Assembly (NCBI GenBank): GCA_910586765.1
Contig: CAJUJJ010000007.1
Span: 35,626-99,625 of the forward strand
DNA: 64,000 nucleotides
Direction: 5' to 3'
DNA from: an uncultured Clostridia bacterium
GTDB lineage: Bacteria; Bacillota; Clostridia; Lachnospirales; Anaerotignaceae
The position numbers and the translations under genes are program-made. Under the pieces are notes generated by a model that was not told where the DNA came from, made no database searches, and was given only the letters and a program-made list of their open reading frames with translations. Below, piece after piece: positions 49,393 through 58,162 of this stretch (position 1 is its first letter; each line of letters starts with the position of its first letter).

Positions 49393-51961
49393 ATAATTGT
49401 ATCACTACCATAGAGCCAAAAGATAAAGCATATATTGTCAGTAATATTGTAATATTGATGGGTATTACTACAAAAAATGTTTTTAATGCTGGAACTAAAA
49501 GTACAATATTTAAAAGTATAAAGCCAATGAGAAATGCCCCCCATAAATATAAATTATCAAAAAGTCTTTTTGTAAATACTACTGCTTTTTTAGATTTACA
49601 GCTAAAACCATGAAATAAACGTGATAAACAAAGCGTTGCAAATGCCATTGTGCTAGCAAGAGCTGCCCCACCTTGTTGATTACCAATGTAATACGCCGCT
49701 ATAGTAAATACTGCTATTATCAATCCTTGTAATGCTACATCTTTTAAAAATGATTTTGTCATAATAGGCGTGTTTATAGAACGAGGTTTTTCATTCATTA
49801 CACTTTTATTGTGAGGTTCTACACCTAAGGCAATCGCTGGTAAACTATCTGTAAGCAAATTGATAAAAAGTAAATGTACAGGAGCAAATGGTACACTCAA
49901 ACCTACTAAATACGCATATAATACAGCTAATATCCCTGCTGTATTTCCTGAAAGCAAAAATTGTATGGCATTTTTAATATTTTGGTATAAATTTCTACCA
50001 TTTTCAACTGCTTTTACTATCGTAGCAAAATTATCATCTGTTAATACCATAGAAGAAGCATCTTTTGCTACTTCAGAGCCTGTAATGCCCATCGCTACGC
50101 CAATATCTGCCTGTTTTAATGCAGGAGCATCATTTACGCCATCACCTGTCATTGCTACAACATTTCCCTTTTTTTGCCACGCTTTTACAATTCTGATTTT
50201 GTGTTCTGGTGAAACTCTAGCATAAACAGAAACTTCTTCCACAAAATTCTCAAGTTCCTTTTCTGTCATAGCATCAATTTCTGCACCATCTACCGCTTTT
50301 TTTCCTTCTGTCAATATTCCGATTTGTTTTGCAATTGCTGATGCAGTTACTTTGTGGTCACCTGTAATCATAACAGGGCGAATACCTGCTTTTATACATT
50401 CTTCTACCGCAATTTTGCTTTCTTCTCTTGGTGGGTCTATCATAGCAATTAAGCCTAAAAAAGTATAGTTTTGTTCTTGTTCTAATTCTAATTTTTCTAA
50501 TTCTTTATAGGCAAATGCTAATACTCTTAAACCATTTTCTGAAAATGTTTTATTAATTTGTACTATTTCTTGTTTATCTTTTTGTGTAAATGGTGTAACT
50601 TCTCCATTTTTTTCTATAGTAACTACTCTATCTAATAATACATCTACTGCTCCCTTTGTTACCATAATATATTTCCCTTCTATTTGATGTACAGTAGACA
50701 TCAATTTCCTGTCAGAGTCAAAAGGTATTTCAAGCAATCTTTTATATTGTTTTCTAATCTCTTGATATTCTAAATGACACTTTTTAGCAAATTGTATCAG
50801 TGCGACTTCTGTAGGGTCACCTATTTCCTGTCCTTCGTTTATACTAGCATCATTACATAAAACGCTCATATATATCAATTTTTTATCTGTTTGTTGTGTC
50901 ATATCAGCAGATGACATTTCTACAATAGCATTGTTAACACAATATTTTTGTACTGTCATTTTATTTTGTGTTAATGTACCTGTTTTATCAGAACAGATAA
51001 CAGAAACACTTCCTAATCCTTCTACAGCAGGTAACTTTCTTACAATAGCATTTTCTTTTGCCATTTTTTGTGTTCCTAATGAAAGCACTATTGTCACAAT
51101 AGAACTTAATGCTTCTGGTATAGCTGCTACAGCAAGTGCTACCGCAAACAAAAAAGCATCTATTGCATTTCCTCCCCTTGCAATGTTAGCAAAAAACAAC
51201 ACTGCACATACTATTATAATAATAATAGAAAGTTTTTTTCCAAAATTATCTAAATTTTGTTGTAAAGGCGTTTTCTTTTCCTGTGTATTTTTTAATAACT
51301 GTGCTACTTTTCCGATTTCAGTTTCCATACCTATATTTGTAACAACATAACTTGCTCTGCCATATGTTACAAAACTTCCTGAAAACACCATATTTTTTCT
51401 ATCTCCAATGGGTACTTCTTGTGACAATTCCATAATTTCTTTTTCTACACTGACAGACTCTCCTGTTAAAGAACTTTCATTTACCTTTATACTAAAATTC
51501 TCTAGTATTCTTCCATCAGCACTAATAAAATCTCCTGCTTCTAAAAAAACTACATCTCCTATTGTAATTTCTTGTGAAGGTATCGTCACTTTTTGTCCAT
51601 CTCTCAATACTTTTACAAAAGGGGAAGAAAGTGCTTTTAAACTTTCCAGAGATTGCTCCGCTTTAATATGCTGTATTGTACCTAATATTGCATTTAATGT
51701 AATAACAACAAATATTACAATAGCACTTTCTGCATCTGCTAAAAATAAAGAAAGTAATCCTGCTACAATCAATATCATAACTAGAAAATCTTTAAACTGT
51801 TCTAAAAATATGACAAATGTACTTTTCTTTTTTGACTCTTGCAATACATTTTTACCATATTTATGTAACCTTTGTTGTGCTTGTTGTTGTGTTAATCCCT
51901 TTTCTGAACTTTCTACACTTTTTAATACTTTTTGTAATGGCAAACGATAATAATTTTCCAT
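49370..51961 (-). CDS. P-type cation ATPase, calcium-type (PMCA/SERCA-like)
   Basis: 863-residue P2-type ATPase: actuator TGES motif (SSLTGESVSVEKE), ten hydrophobic segments, phosphorylation motif ICSDKTGTLTQNKM, nucleotide domain KGAVDVLLDRV, and hinge TGDGVNDAPALKQADIGVAMGITG. The M4 sequence AIPEALSSIVTIVLS keeps the PEA/L pattern of Ca2+ pumps. Likely exports Ca2+ or a related cation. ATG at 51961 with AGGAGGAG upstream. Its final codons double as the terminator of the convergent SLT gene. Confidence 0.92.
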   Translation of the reverse strand: MENYYRLPLQKVLKSVESSEKGLTQQQAQQRLHKYGKNVLQESKKKSTFVIFLEQFKDFLVMILIVAGLLSLFLADAESAIVIFVVITLNAILGTIQHIKAEQSLESLKALSSPFVKVLRDGQKVTIPSQEITIGDVVFLEAGDFISADGRILENFSIKVNESSLTGESVSVEKEIMELSQEVPIGDRKNMVFSGSFVTYGRASYVVTNIGMETEIGKVAQLLKNTQEKKTPLQQNLDNFGKKLSIIIIIVCAVLFFANIARGGNAIDAFLFAVALAVAAIPEALSSIVTIVLSLGTQKMAKENAIVRKLPAVEGLGSVSVICSDKTGTLTQNKMTVQKYCVNNAIVEMSSADMTQQTDKKLIYMSVLCNDASINEGQEIGDPTEVALIQFAKKCHLEYQEIRKQYKRLLEIPFDSDRKLMSTVHQIEGKYIMVTKGAVDVLLDRVVTIEKNGEVTPFTQKDKQEIVQINKTFSENGLRVLAFAYKELEKLELEQEQNYTFLGLIAMIDPPREESKIAVEECIKAGIRPVMITGDHKVTASAIAKQIGILTEGKKAVDGAEIDAMTEKELENFVEEVSVYARVSPEHKIRIVKAWQKKGNVVAMTGDGVNDAPALKQADIGVAMGITGSEVAKDASSMVLTDDNFATIVKAVENGRNLYQNIKNAIQFLLSGNTAGILAVLYAYLVGLSVPFAPVHLLFINLLTDSLPAIALGVEPHNKSVMNEKPRSINTPIMTKSFLKDVALQGLIIAVFTIAAYYIGNQQGGAALASTMAFATLCLSRLFHGFSCKSKKAVVFTKRLFDNLYLWGAFLIGFILLNIVLLVPALKTFFVVIPINITILLTIYALSFGSMVVIQLCKKIPSF

Positions 51962-52147
51962 GTTTCTCCTCCTTACTGCTTTAAGCAGATACTTCTTAAT
52001 TAAAGTATGATAAAAAAAGACTTTTCATTATTATTTCAAAAATGACAAAAACAATTCTAAAAAATAATAATAAAAAATCTTTTTACTATATTTACTATAA
52101 ATGATATACTATTACAATTTGTGCATAGCTAAATTTTTTTTTGATAT

Positions 52148-52570
52148 TTATTTCAATAAAGCCATATTTCCTGTCAATTTATTTATTTTCTTTTTTGTTC
52201 CACATATTGCAATTCCTATGTAATTTAATTCTGCTTCTGTAACAGACTGCATTTTGCTTATAAATTCTACATAATTTTTGCACACTTGTGCTATATCAGA
52301 AAAATCAACTACAATTAAATCAGAAAATTCTGATTGATATAGTTTTTGTCGTATTGCTTTTATTGTTTGTATATCTCCTTTTAATATGGGTATAGGAAAT
52401 GTAATAATTCCTAAATGTTTATTACCTGCTTTGTCATAAACATCATTTCCTACTACTTCTGGTATACTTTTTCCCAAAGTAATGCCCATAACAGCAGCAG
52501 TATTTGCAATTATTCCTAGTGGTAACTGTTCATCAATTATCATAACACATTTTTCATATTGTAAATTCAT
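52148..52570 (-). CDS. DUF2000 family protein
   Basis: 140 residues matching DUF2000: VMIIDEQLPLGIIANTAAVMGITLG near the start and GIAICGTKKKINKLTGNMALLK at the end. The family adopts a peptidyl-tRNA hydrolase-like fold with unproven activity. ATG at 52570 overlaps the AraC regulator stop by 4 nt, a pairing often seen, so they form one operon. Confidence 0.85.
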   Translation of the reverse strand: MNLQYEKCVMIIDEQLPLGIIANTAAVMGITLGKSIPEVVGNDVYDKAGNKHLGIITFPIPILKGDIQTIKAIRQKLYQSEFSDLIVVDFSDIAQVCKNYVEFISKMQSVTEAELNYIGIAICGTKKKINKLTGNMALLK

Positions 52571-53397
52571 TGTTTTACTCCTTCTAAATTTTTATTTTTA
52601 TTACAAAAAATATCACGATAAACGCCTGGAGAAAGTCCTATAAAACTGCTGAAATAATTTGTAAAATGGCTTTGGTCTGAATATCCCATTTGTACGGCAG
52701 CATCAACAGGAGATACTCCTTTTGACAAAAGTTTTTTTGCTTCATTAATACGAATATTTTCTAAATAACGATAAGGTGTAATTCCTTTTTGCTTCGTAAA
52801 TTCCCTAATTAGTGTTGATTTGCTCATTTGAGCATAATGGCAAATTTGTTCTAAACAAATATGTTCTGTATAATGCTGCTCTATAAATTCACACGCTTTT
52901 TCAATTTCTTTTCTACATTCTAATATATCATTTTGAAAAGGCTGTCCATAATTTTGTATCAGTGCAGTAAATAATAACAATAAAATTTCTTCTTTTACAA
53001 AATCTTTTGTATTATTCATTATCATTTTATGTAATGTAACAAAATAACAAGCTATTTCTTCATTATAAATTACATTTTGACAAAATTGAGGAAGCTCTTT
53101 TTTGTTTGTTATTTCTTCTACTAAATGAAGCATAACATCATTTTGAATATGAAATCCTCTATAACATAATGTATCATCACCACTTTGCATACAAGAATGA
53201 TTGTCTTCTGGGTGAAATAACACTATGCCTCCCTTTTTGACAATATATTCTTTGTTTTTACAATACAAATATCGTTGTCCACTTTCAATAAAACCAATGA
53301 CATAATATTTATGAAAATGATTGGGAAATGATTGCCGAATACCTTCAAAACAATATGCTTCTATCTTTAGTTGTTTATCATAAACTACTGTTTTCAT
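52567..53397 (-). CDS. AraC-family transcriptional regulator
   Basis: 276 residues: N-terminal cupin-like sensor (about 10-100, with HFHKYYVIGFIESGQRYL) and a C-terminal double HTH (about 175-265, ICHYAQMSKSTLIREFTKQKGITPYRYL and AVQMGYSDQSHFTNYF). ATG at 53397 with AAGGAGG upstream. Overlaps DUF2000; likely an activator of its operon. Confidence 0.92.
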   Translation of the reverse strand: MKTVVYDKQLKIEAYCFEGIRQSFPNHFHKYYVIGFIESGQRYLYCKNKEYIVKKGGIVLFHPEDNHSCMQSGDDTLCYRGFHIQNDVMLHLVEEITNKKELPQFCQNVIYNEEIACYFVTLHKMIMNNTKDFVKEEILLLLFTALIQNYGQPFQNDILECRKEIEKACEFIEQHYTEHICLEQICHYAQMSKSTLIREFTKQKGITPYRYLENIRINEAKKLLSKGVSPVDAAVQMGYSDQSHFTNYFSSFIGLSPGVYRDIFCNKNKNLEGVKQ

Positions 53398-53491
53398 TTG
53401 TTTTCCTCCTTATCACAAACATTTTATATCTTTTATATCAAAAAGTCTTGTAAAATATATTCATTTTTTGTATTTTAAACAAACCGCCATA

Positions 53492-53517
53492 TAAAAAAGC
53501 CGCTGTTTAAGCGGCTA
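53492..53517 (-). terminator. Terminator of the ferredoxin gene
   Basis: Arms AGCCGCT / AGCGGCT with T6 on the minus strand, 5 nt past the stop at 53522. Confidence 0.85.
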
Positions 53518-53521
53518 ATGA

Positions 53522-54217
53522 TTATTTACTTTCATTTTTTATTGTTCCATTTGTAGAAATTGTTACTATATTACATGGAATTGATTTTTTACTATATTGT
53601 AAGGCACGTTTCACTGCATTTTCAATTCCTCCACAACAAGGTACTTCCATACGAGTTACTGTAATACTTTTAATATTATTTTGTGCAATAATTTGTGTTA
53701 ATTTTTCAGCATAATCACAATCATCTAATTTAGGGCAACCAATTAATGTAATGTGATTGCGTATAAATTTATTATGAAAATTTGCATAAGCGTATGCGGT
53801 ACAATCCGCAGCAATCAACAAATTTGCTCCTTCAAAATAGTCTGCATTGACAGGCACTAATTTTATTTGTACTGGCCATTGTGAAAGTTGGCTTGTCATT
53901 TCAGTTGCTGTTATATTGTTTGTTGTATTTTGGTGTAAAATCGTTTTTGCTTGTATTCCAGAACAACCTTCAAATTGCTTTTGTTGTTTTGCTGCCATAA
54001 CAGCTTGCTCATTATAAGCAGGGGCTTCTCTTTGTTCAAATGAAATTGCATTTGTAGGACAGTTTGGCAAACAATCCCCAAGACCATCACAATAATCTTC
54101 ACGAGTAAGTTTCGCTTTACCATTTATCATTTCAATAGCACCTTCATGACAAGCTAAAGCACAAGCACCACAGCCATTACATTTTTGTTCATCAATTTTG
54201 ATAATTTTTCTAATCAT
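53522..54217 (-). CDS. 2x[4Fe-4S] ferredoxin-type protein with a C-terminal domain
   Basis: 231 residues: an N-terminal dicluster ferredoxin (CNGCGACALACHEGA and CDGLGDCLPNCPTNA) joined to a C-terminal domain with VNADYFEGANLLIAADCTAYA and PCCGGIENAVKRAL, adding four further cysteines. This architecture is common in anaerobic clostridia next to Crp/Fnr genes; the substrate is unknown. ATG at 54217 with AGGCAGG upstream. Divergent from a Crp/Fnr gene across a 110-bp region with a palindrome on both promoters. Confidence 0.85.
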   Translation of the reverse strand: MIRKIIKIDEQKCNGCGACALACHEGAIEMINGKAKLTREDYCDGLGDCLPNCPTNAISFEQREAPAYNEQAVMAAKQQKQFEGCSGIQAKTILHQNTTNNITATEMTSQLSQWPVQIKLVPVNADYFEGANLLIAADCTAYAYANFHNKFIRNHITLIGCPKLDDCDYAEKLTQIIAQNNIKSITVTRMEVPCCGGIENAVKRALQYSKKSIPCNIVTISTNGTIKNESK

Positions 54218-54257
54218 AATATTTTTCCTGCCTTTTCTTTTTTTATATTTTATTTGA

Positions 54258-54316
54258 TTGACCTTATGACAGTATTCTAGTATAATACAATTAAAAAGTA
54301 TGTTGAAATTTCAACA
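54258..54316. promoter_or_regulatory. Divergent promoters with a perfect 16-bp operator palindrome
   Basis: Plus strand: TTGACC (54258-54263), 17-nt spacer, TATAAT (54281-54286) for the Crp/Fnr gene. TGTTGAAATTTCAACA at 54301-54316 is a perfect palindrome placed about +8 to +23, before the ribosome site. On the minus strand it also supplies a TTCAAC -35 (spaced 17 nt from TATACT) for the ferredoxin gene. Confidence 0.75.
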
Positions 54317-54329
54317 AAGGAAAAATATT

Positions 54330-55007
54330 ATGAAAAATTATATTGAAATACTAAAAAAATGTCCATTATTTTACAATATTACAGAAAATGATATTACAAC
54401 TATGCTTAATTGTATTGATGCAAAAGTAATTTCTTTTCAAAAAAAGCAAACTATTATAGCAGAAGGAGAACCAGCAAAATATATTGGTATTGTTCTTTCT
54501 GGTGCTGTGCAAATTATACAAATAGATTATTTTGGAAATAGAAGTATTGTAGCAGATGTAAAACCATCTGAATTATTTGGAGAATCCTTTGCTTGTGCTG
54601 GTGTAAAATCCATACCCGTAGATGTTGTAGCGTCTGTAGCAACAGAAGTACTTTTTATAGATTGTTTACGCATTTTACACTACTGTAGCAATGCTTGTGC
54701 ATTTCATCGTCATATTATATACAATATTATGAAAATTGTTGCAGTAAAAAATATTATGTTTCATCAAAAAATTGAAGTTACCTCTAAACGTTCCACAAAA
54801 GAAAAGTTAATAACATATTTATTAATTCAAGCAAAAAAATACAACAGCAATAGTTTTGAAATTCCTTATAACAGACAAGAACTTGCTGACTATCTTGAAG
54901 TAGACAGAAGTGGTTTATCTGTTGAAATTAGAAAGTTATGTCATATGGGATTGATTGAAGCAAACAAAAAAAATTTTACAATACTCAAAAATATCAATGA
55001 AAAATAA
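54330..55007 (+). CDS. Crp/Fnr-family transcriptional regulator
   Basis: 225 residues: cyclic-nucleotide-type sensor domain (about 20-135) and C-terminal winged HTH (IPYNRQELADYLEVDRSGLSVEIRKLCHMGLI, about 180-212). No Fe-S cysteine cluster typical of Fnr. The ATG at 54330 has AAAGGA upstream; an in-frame ATG at 54300 lies before the operator and is rejected. It is probably autoregulated and controls the divergent ferredoxin gene. Its stop lies 17 nt from the convergent serine recombinase, without a visible terminator. Confidence 0.9.
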   Translation: MKNYIEILKKCPLFYNITENDITTMLNCIDAKVISFQKKQTIIAEGEPAKYIGIVLSGAVQIIQIDYFGNRSIVADVKPSELFGESFACAGVKSIPVDVVASVATEVLFIDCLRILHYCSNACAFHRHIIYNIMKIVAVKNIMFHQKIEVTSKRSTKEKLITYLLIQAKKYNSNSFEIPYNRQELADYLEVDRSGLSVEIRKLCHMGLIEANKKNFTILKNINEK

Positions 55008-55023
55008 TAAAAATTGTTGTAAT

Positions 55024-56580
55024 TTATTTATTATTTTCACAAATAGTAAATTTTTTTGCTTTATTAGAATATTGTTCGATTTTTATTTGTATCGTGTCAA
55101 ATGTATCAAAATATATTTGTAATTTATTTTGATATACCTCTATTTTTTCAATATGATTTATTAGTTTATAAATATATAATTCTTTTTCACTAATATATTT
55201 TATTTCACTTTCTATACTACACAATCGTTCTTGATTTGTTTCAATTTCTTCTTGTTGTGCTTTCTGTGTTATTGTTTTGCAACAAACAACATATTCTTTT
55301 TCTAATATTTCATTTTTTCTTTGGAATAATTCTAATGATATATCTTGCTCTAAATACCTATCTAATAATATCTCTTTCTTTTTCATAATTTTTTCTTTTT
55401 GCTCCTGCAAATATTGTGTATCTTCCTTTTCCTCCAATACTTCTTTTAATATATTAACTGCATTTTTTATAATCTCCTCTCTTTTGTATTCGCAAATTCT
55501 TTTTGAAATATTACAAAGTATTTCTTCTAAATCTTCATTTTTAATATGAATGTTATCACAGCCGCTTTTGCAAAAAGTTTTTCTTCCTCTTTTTATATAT
55601 TGACTACATGACCATTCTACTATTTTTACTCCCTTTGTTGTTTTTCTATGCCTTCTCCAGTAAACACTATTACATTCTCCACAATATATTTTACTTGATA
55701 ATTCATAATTTTCTTTATTTTTTCCCTTTTTTATTGTTCTTTGTATATCACATCTTTTATCCATTATTTCATTTGCCTTTTGCCAAATTTGTTCTGTTAC
55801 AATTTCTGGCACAATATTTTTATGTATTATCCATTCTTTTTGTTCTGTGCAAATTATTTTTTTTGTTTCAAAATCCATATGTCTTTTATTCATAATTACA
55901 GTTCCTTTAAACAAAGGATTTCTGATAATACGCCTTATCGTGACCTCTGAAAATTCATTCCCTGTTCTGCCTTTTATACCTTTTTCAGACAATATTTTAG
56001 AAATACAGCGGCTACCATATCCTTGTAAACATAAAGTATAAATCAATCTGACAATTTCTGCTTCTTTTTCATTTATCACTACATCTTTTCCCTTTTTATC
56101 ATATCCCCATGTTTTTGACGTAATTAAAACAGAAGAACCATTTTTTTGTCTGTTTCTATGAGCATTATTTATTTTTTTAGATAAATCTCTGCTATATTCT
56201 TCTGCTAATATTGCTTTGATACCTGTTATTAATGTATCATCTGGAGAATAAAATTTATTTTCCATATAAAAATATAATTTTTTTTCATTTCTCATCAATT
56301 TATCAATAAAACGATACCACTCTCTTGTATTTCTCATCAATCTATCTTGATTTTTTACTACAATAATATCAAATTTGTCCTGCTCCATATCTTGTAATAA
56401 TTTTTGATAAGCATTTCTATTTTTTATGGTTGTTCCACTTTTTCCCTCATCTATATAAGAACAAATATGTATCCATTCATTTTTTGTAATTGTTTCTAAA
56501 CATTGTTTTATCTGATTTTCTAAAGAATTCGCTTGTGTTTGTTCCTCTGTACTTACTCTGCAATAAATTACTGCTCTCAA
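55024..56580 (-). CDS. Large serine recombinase (integrase/resolvase)
   Basis: 518-residue site-specific recombinase. Catalytic domain (1-150) with nucleophile Ser10 in YCRVSTEEQ, and the helix EYSRDLSKKI; recombinase domain (about 160-260, with NPLFKGTVIMNKRH); zinc ribbon (CGECNSVYWRRH ... CSQYIKRG ... CKSGCDN); and a long coiled coil (about 365-480) as in phage and transposon integrases. TTG start at 56580 with AGGGGGG upstream. It sits at the edge of the accessory cluster and could mobilise it. Attachment sites are not identified. Confidence 0.92.
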   Translation of the reverse strand: MRAVIYCRVSTEEQTQANSLENQIKQCLETITKNEWIHICSYIDEGKSGTTIKNRNAYQKLLQDMEQDKFDIIVVKNQDRLMRNTREWYRFIDKLMRNEKKLYFYMENKFYSPDDTLITGIKAILAEEYSRDLSKKINNAHRNRQKNGSSVLITSKTWGYDKKGKDVVINEKEAEIVRLIYTLCLQGYGSRCISKILSEKGIKGRTGNEFSEVTIRRIIRNPLFKGTVIMNKRHMDFETKKIICTEQKEWIIHKNIVPEIVTEQIWQKANEIMDKRCDIQRTIKKGKNKENYELSSKIYCGECNSVYWRRHRKTTKGVKIVEWSCSQYIKRGRKTFCKSGCDNIHIKNEDLEEILCNISKRICEYKREEIIKNAVNILKEVLEEKEDTQYLQEQKEKIMKKKEILLDRYLEQDISLELFQRKNEILEKEYVVCCKTITQKAQQEEIETNQERLCSIESEIKYISEKELYIYKLINHIEKIEVYQNKLQIYFDTFDTIQIKIEQYSNKAKKFTICENNK

Positions 56581-56621
56581 AATAATATTCCCCCCTATTC
56601 ACTGTCAAATATAAGGAGAAA

Positions 56622-56753
56622 TCATATTTTATATTGTATTTGAATTACTTTTTGAATTGCTTTTGTATACTCGTTTTTTGTAATTTTCTCTTTCTCATAT
56701 AATTTTTTAAAAATATAAAGTAAATCAGATGTCATATCATTATTTTTTTTCAA
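56622..56753 (-). CDS. Tiny SHOCT-like ORF upstream of the recombinase
   Basis: 43 residues, starting at a TTG (56753) with AGGAAGTGG five nt upstream: a charged N-terminus then YIFKKLYEKEKITKNEYTKAI, whose L..L...G/KxIT..E(Y/F) pattern resembles the SHOCT motif often found beside serine recombinases. It lies 41 nt upstream of the recombinase on the same strand. Small size makes the call tentative. Confidence 0.5.
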   Translation of the reverse strand: MKKNNDMTSDLLYIFKKLYEKEKITKNEYTKAIQKVIQIQYKI

Positions 56754-56862
56754 TAGAGCCACTTCCTAAACAGTATACAAATTAATACTATAAATATCAC
56801 AATAATAATATTACTCTTTTTTATAATAATATTATTTATTACATTTGAAAACTTTTATCAGT

Positions 56863-56988
56863 ATGTGTACTCAATTATTTAAACTAGATTGGGTAATGCT
56901 TTCTGTGATATTACTTGCTATTATGGCAGCAATAATGTATCAACTTATTGTAATACTTGAAAAAAAATTTTTGAAATGGCGTTCTTAA
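56863..56988 (+). pseudogene. C-terminal fragment of an ABC permease (NitT/TauT type)
   Basis: Forty-one residues ending LIVILEKKFLKWRS after one membrane span (VMLSVILLAIMAAIMYQL). This is the shape of the very end of SsuC/TauC/ThiX-type permeases, whose last helix is followed by LExxLLxW. No upstream coding part, ribosome site or partner genes are present, so I read it as the remnant of a permease gene whose body was lost, perhaps by an insertion or deletion at the island edge. Confidence 0.55.
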
Positions 56989-56995
56989 CTATCAA

Positions 56996-57034
56996 AACCA
57001 CCAGCTAAAAAATATAGACTGGTGGTTATTTTTA
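56996..57034. terminator. Bidirectional terminator at the island edge
   Basis: Arms AACCACCAG / CTGGTGGTT with T-rich flank on the plus strand (TTATTTTT). It follows the permease fragment and ends the pentapeptide-repeat gene from the other side. Confidence 0.8.
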
Positions 57035-58153
57035 AACATCACAAATATGAATTTGTTTTTTTTGTTCTGGTGTTAAAGTAATTTGATTTAACTGTTGTTT
57101 TGAAAACATACATTGTTCTAAAAAAGCATCTGTAAAATCTGCTCCTGTAATATCTGCTTGTCTAAAATCAGCATAACATAAAGCAACCCTTTTAAAGCTA
57201 GCATTTTTTAAACAACAGTTTCTAAAAGAAACATACTGATAAGGCAGATGTATCTTTAATCCAAATACATTACTTAACAATGTAATTGCTTCATCAAAAC
57301 ATACTTGCTGTAAATCAGCATATTCAAAACACGCATAATTTAATATTGTTTTTCTCAAATTTGCTCCTTGTAAATTTGTTTTTTGTAGTCTTATTCCCTG
57401 CAAATCACTGTTTTCTAAATTGATTAGTTGCAAATCACTTTTTCTAATATCTGCATATTCTAAATTGACATTTTTTGCGTCAACTTCTTTTAAATCAATG
57501 CCTCTTAAATCAGCAAAACGAAATTGTTTATCTTCTTGTTTTAAAAATTGCCTTCTCCATTTGCCATAATCTTTTTCCATATCTTCTTGATACAATTTGT
57601 CACAATGTTCATAATAAGCACCGCTTTGTATTTCTATATGTTCCTCTTTTTTCAATTTATAATAGGCTTCACTTTCTATAACATAATTCATAGCATATCG
57701 TAACACTTCCACAAAATGATAATGAAATATTTCAAGTTGTCTCATAGCAAACATTTCTAATTCTGGTATGCAAAAAACGGAACGATACGCATTACTTTTT
57801 AATAACACTTCTTTTAAAAAAGTATCATAGTAATCATAAACAAAACTGCTGTCTAATGTATCAATTTGTTGTCCTTTTTTTAAATACCAACTTTTATCAT
57901 ATATAAACATACGATATTTGTATATACCATCTAATATGTCCTTCCTCATCAAATGAAATGTAATATATGCTATCTTTTGCTGCTCTGATGCTTTTGCTGC
58001 TTTATCAAAAAGTGTTTCTATATCCATACAAACCTTTTTTATGATTTGTTCCAAATGACATTGTAAGTATTTCTCCAGTTCAGAAATCGTATGATTTAAT
58101 ATAGGAAACATCACTTCATTTTCCCATTTCTTCAGCATTTCATTTTTATTCAT
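57032..58153 (-). CDS. Pentapeptide-repeat protein of the spike/toxin cluster
   Basis: 373 residues. An N-terminal helical region (about 1-215) is followed by pentapeptide A(D/N)LxX repeats (about 218-355), such as FADLRGIDLKEVDAKNVNLEYADIRKSD..., forming a right-handed beta-helix. In Lachnospiraceae such proteins occur beside VgrG-like genes; their role is not known. ATG at 58153 with GAGG upstream; last gene of the cluster, nine nt after the previous stop, so cotranscribed. Confidence 0.85.
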   Translation of the reverse strand: MNKNEMLKKWENEVMFPILNHTISELEKYLQCHLEQIIKKVCMDIETLFDKAAKASEQQKIAYITFHLMRKDILDGIYKYRMFIYDKSWYLKKGQQIDTLDSSFVYDYYDTFLKEVLLKSNAYRSVFCIPELEMFAMRQLEIFHYHFVEVLRYAMNYVIESEAYYKLKKEEHIEIQSGAYYEHCDKLYQEDMEKDYGKWRRQFLKQEDKQFRFADLRGIDLKEVDAKNVNLEYADIRKSDLQLINLENSDLQGIRLQKTNLQGANLRKTILNYACFEYADLQQVCFDEAITLLSNVFGLKIHLPYQYVSFRNCCLKNASFKRVALCYADFRQADITGADFTDAFLEQCMFSKQQLNQITLTPEQKKQIHICDV

Positions 58154-58162
58154 ATCAATCCT

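Noticed and set aside
56781..57034. Functional small membrane protein or holin at 56863-56988
   Set aside because: The end matches ABC permease C-termini and there is no ribosome site, so I treat it as a gene remnant.
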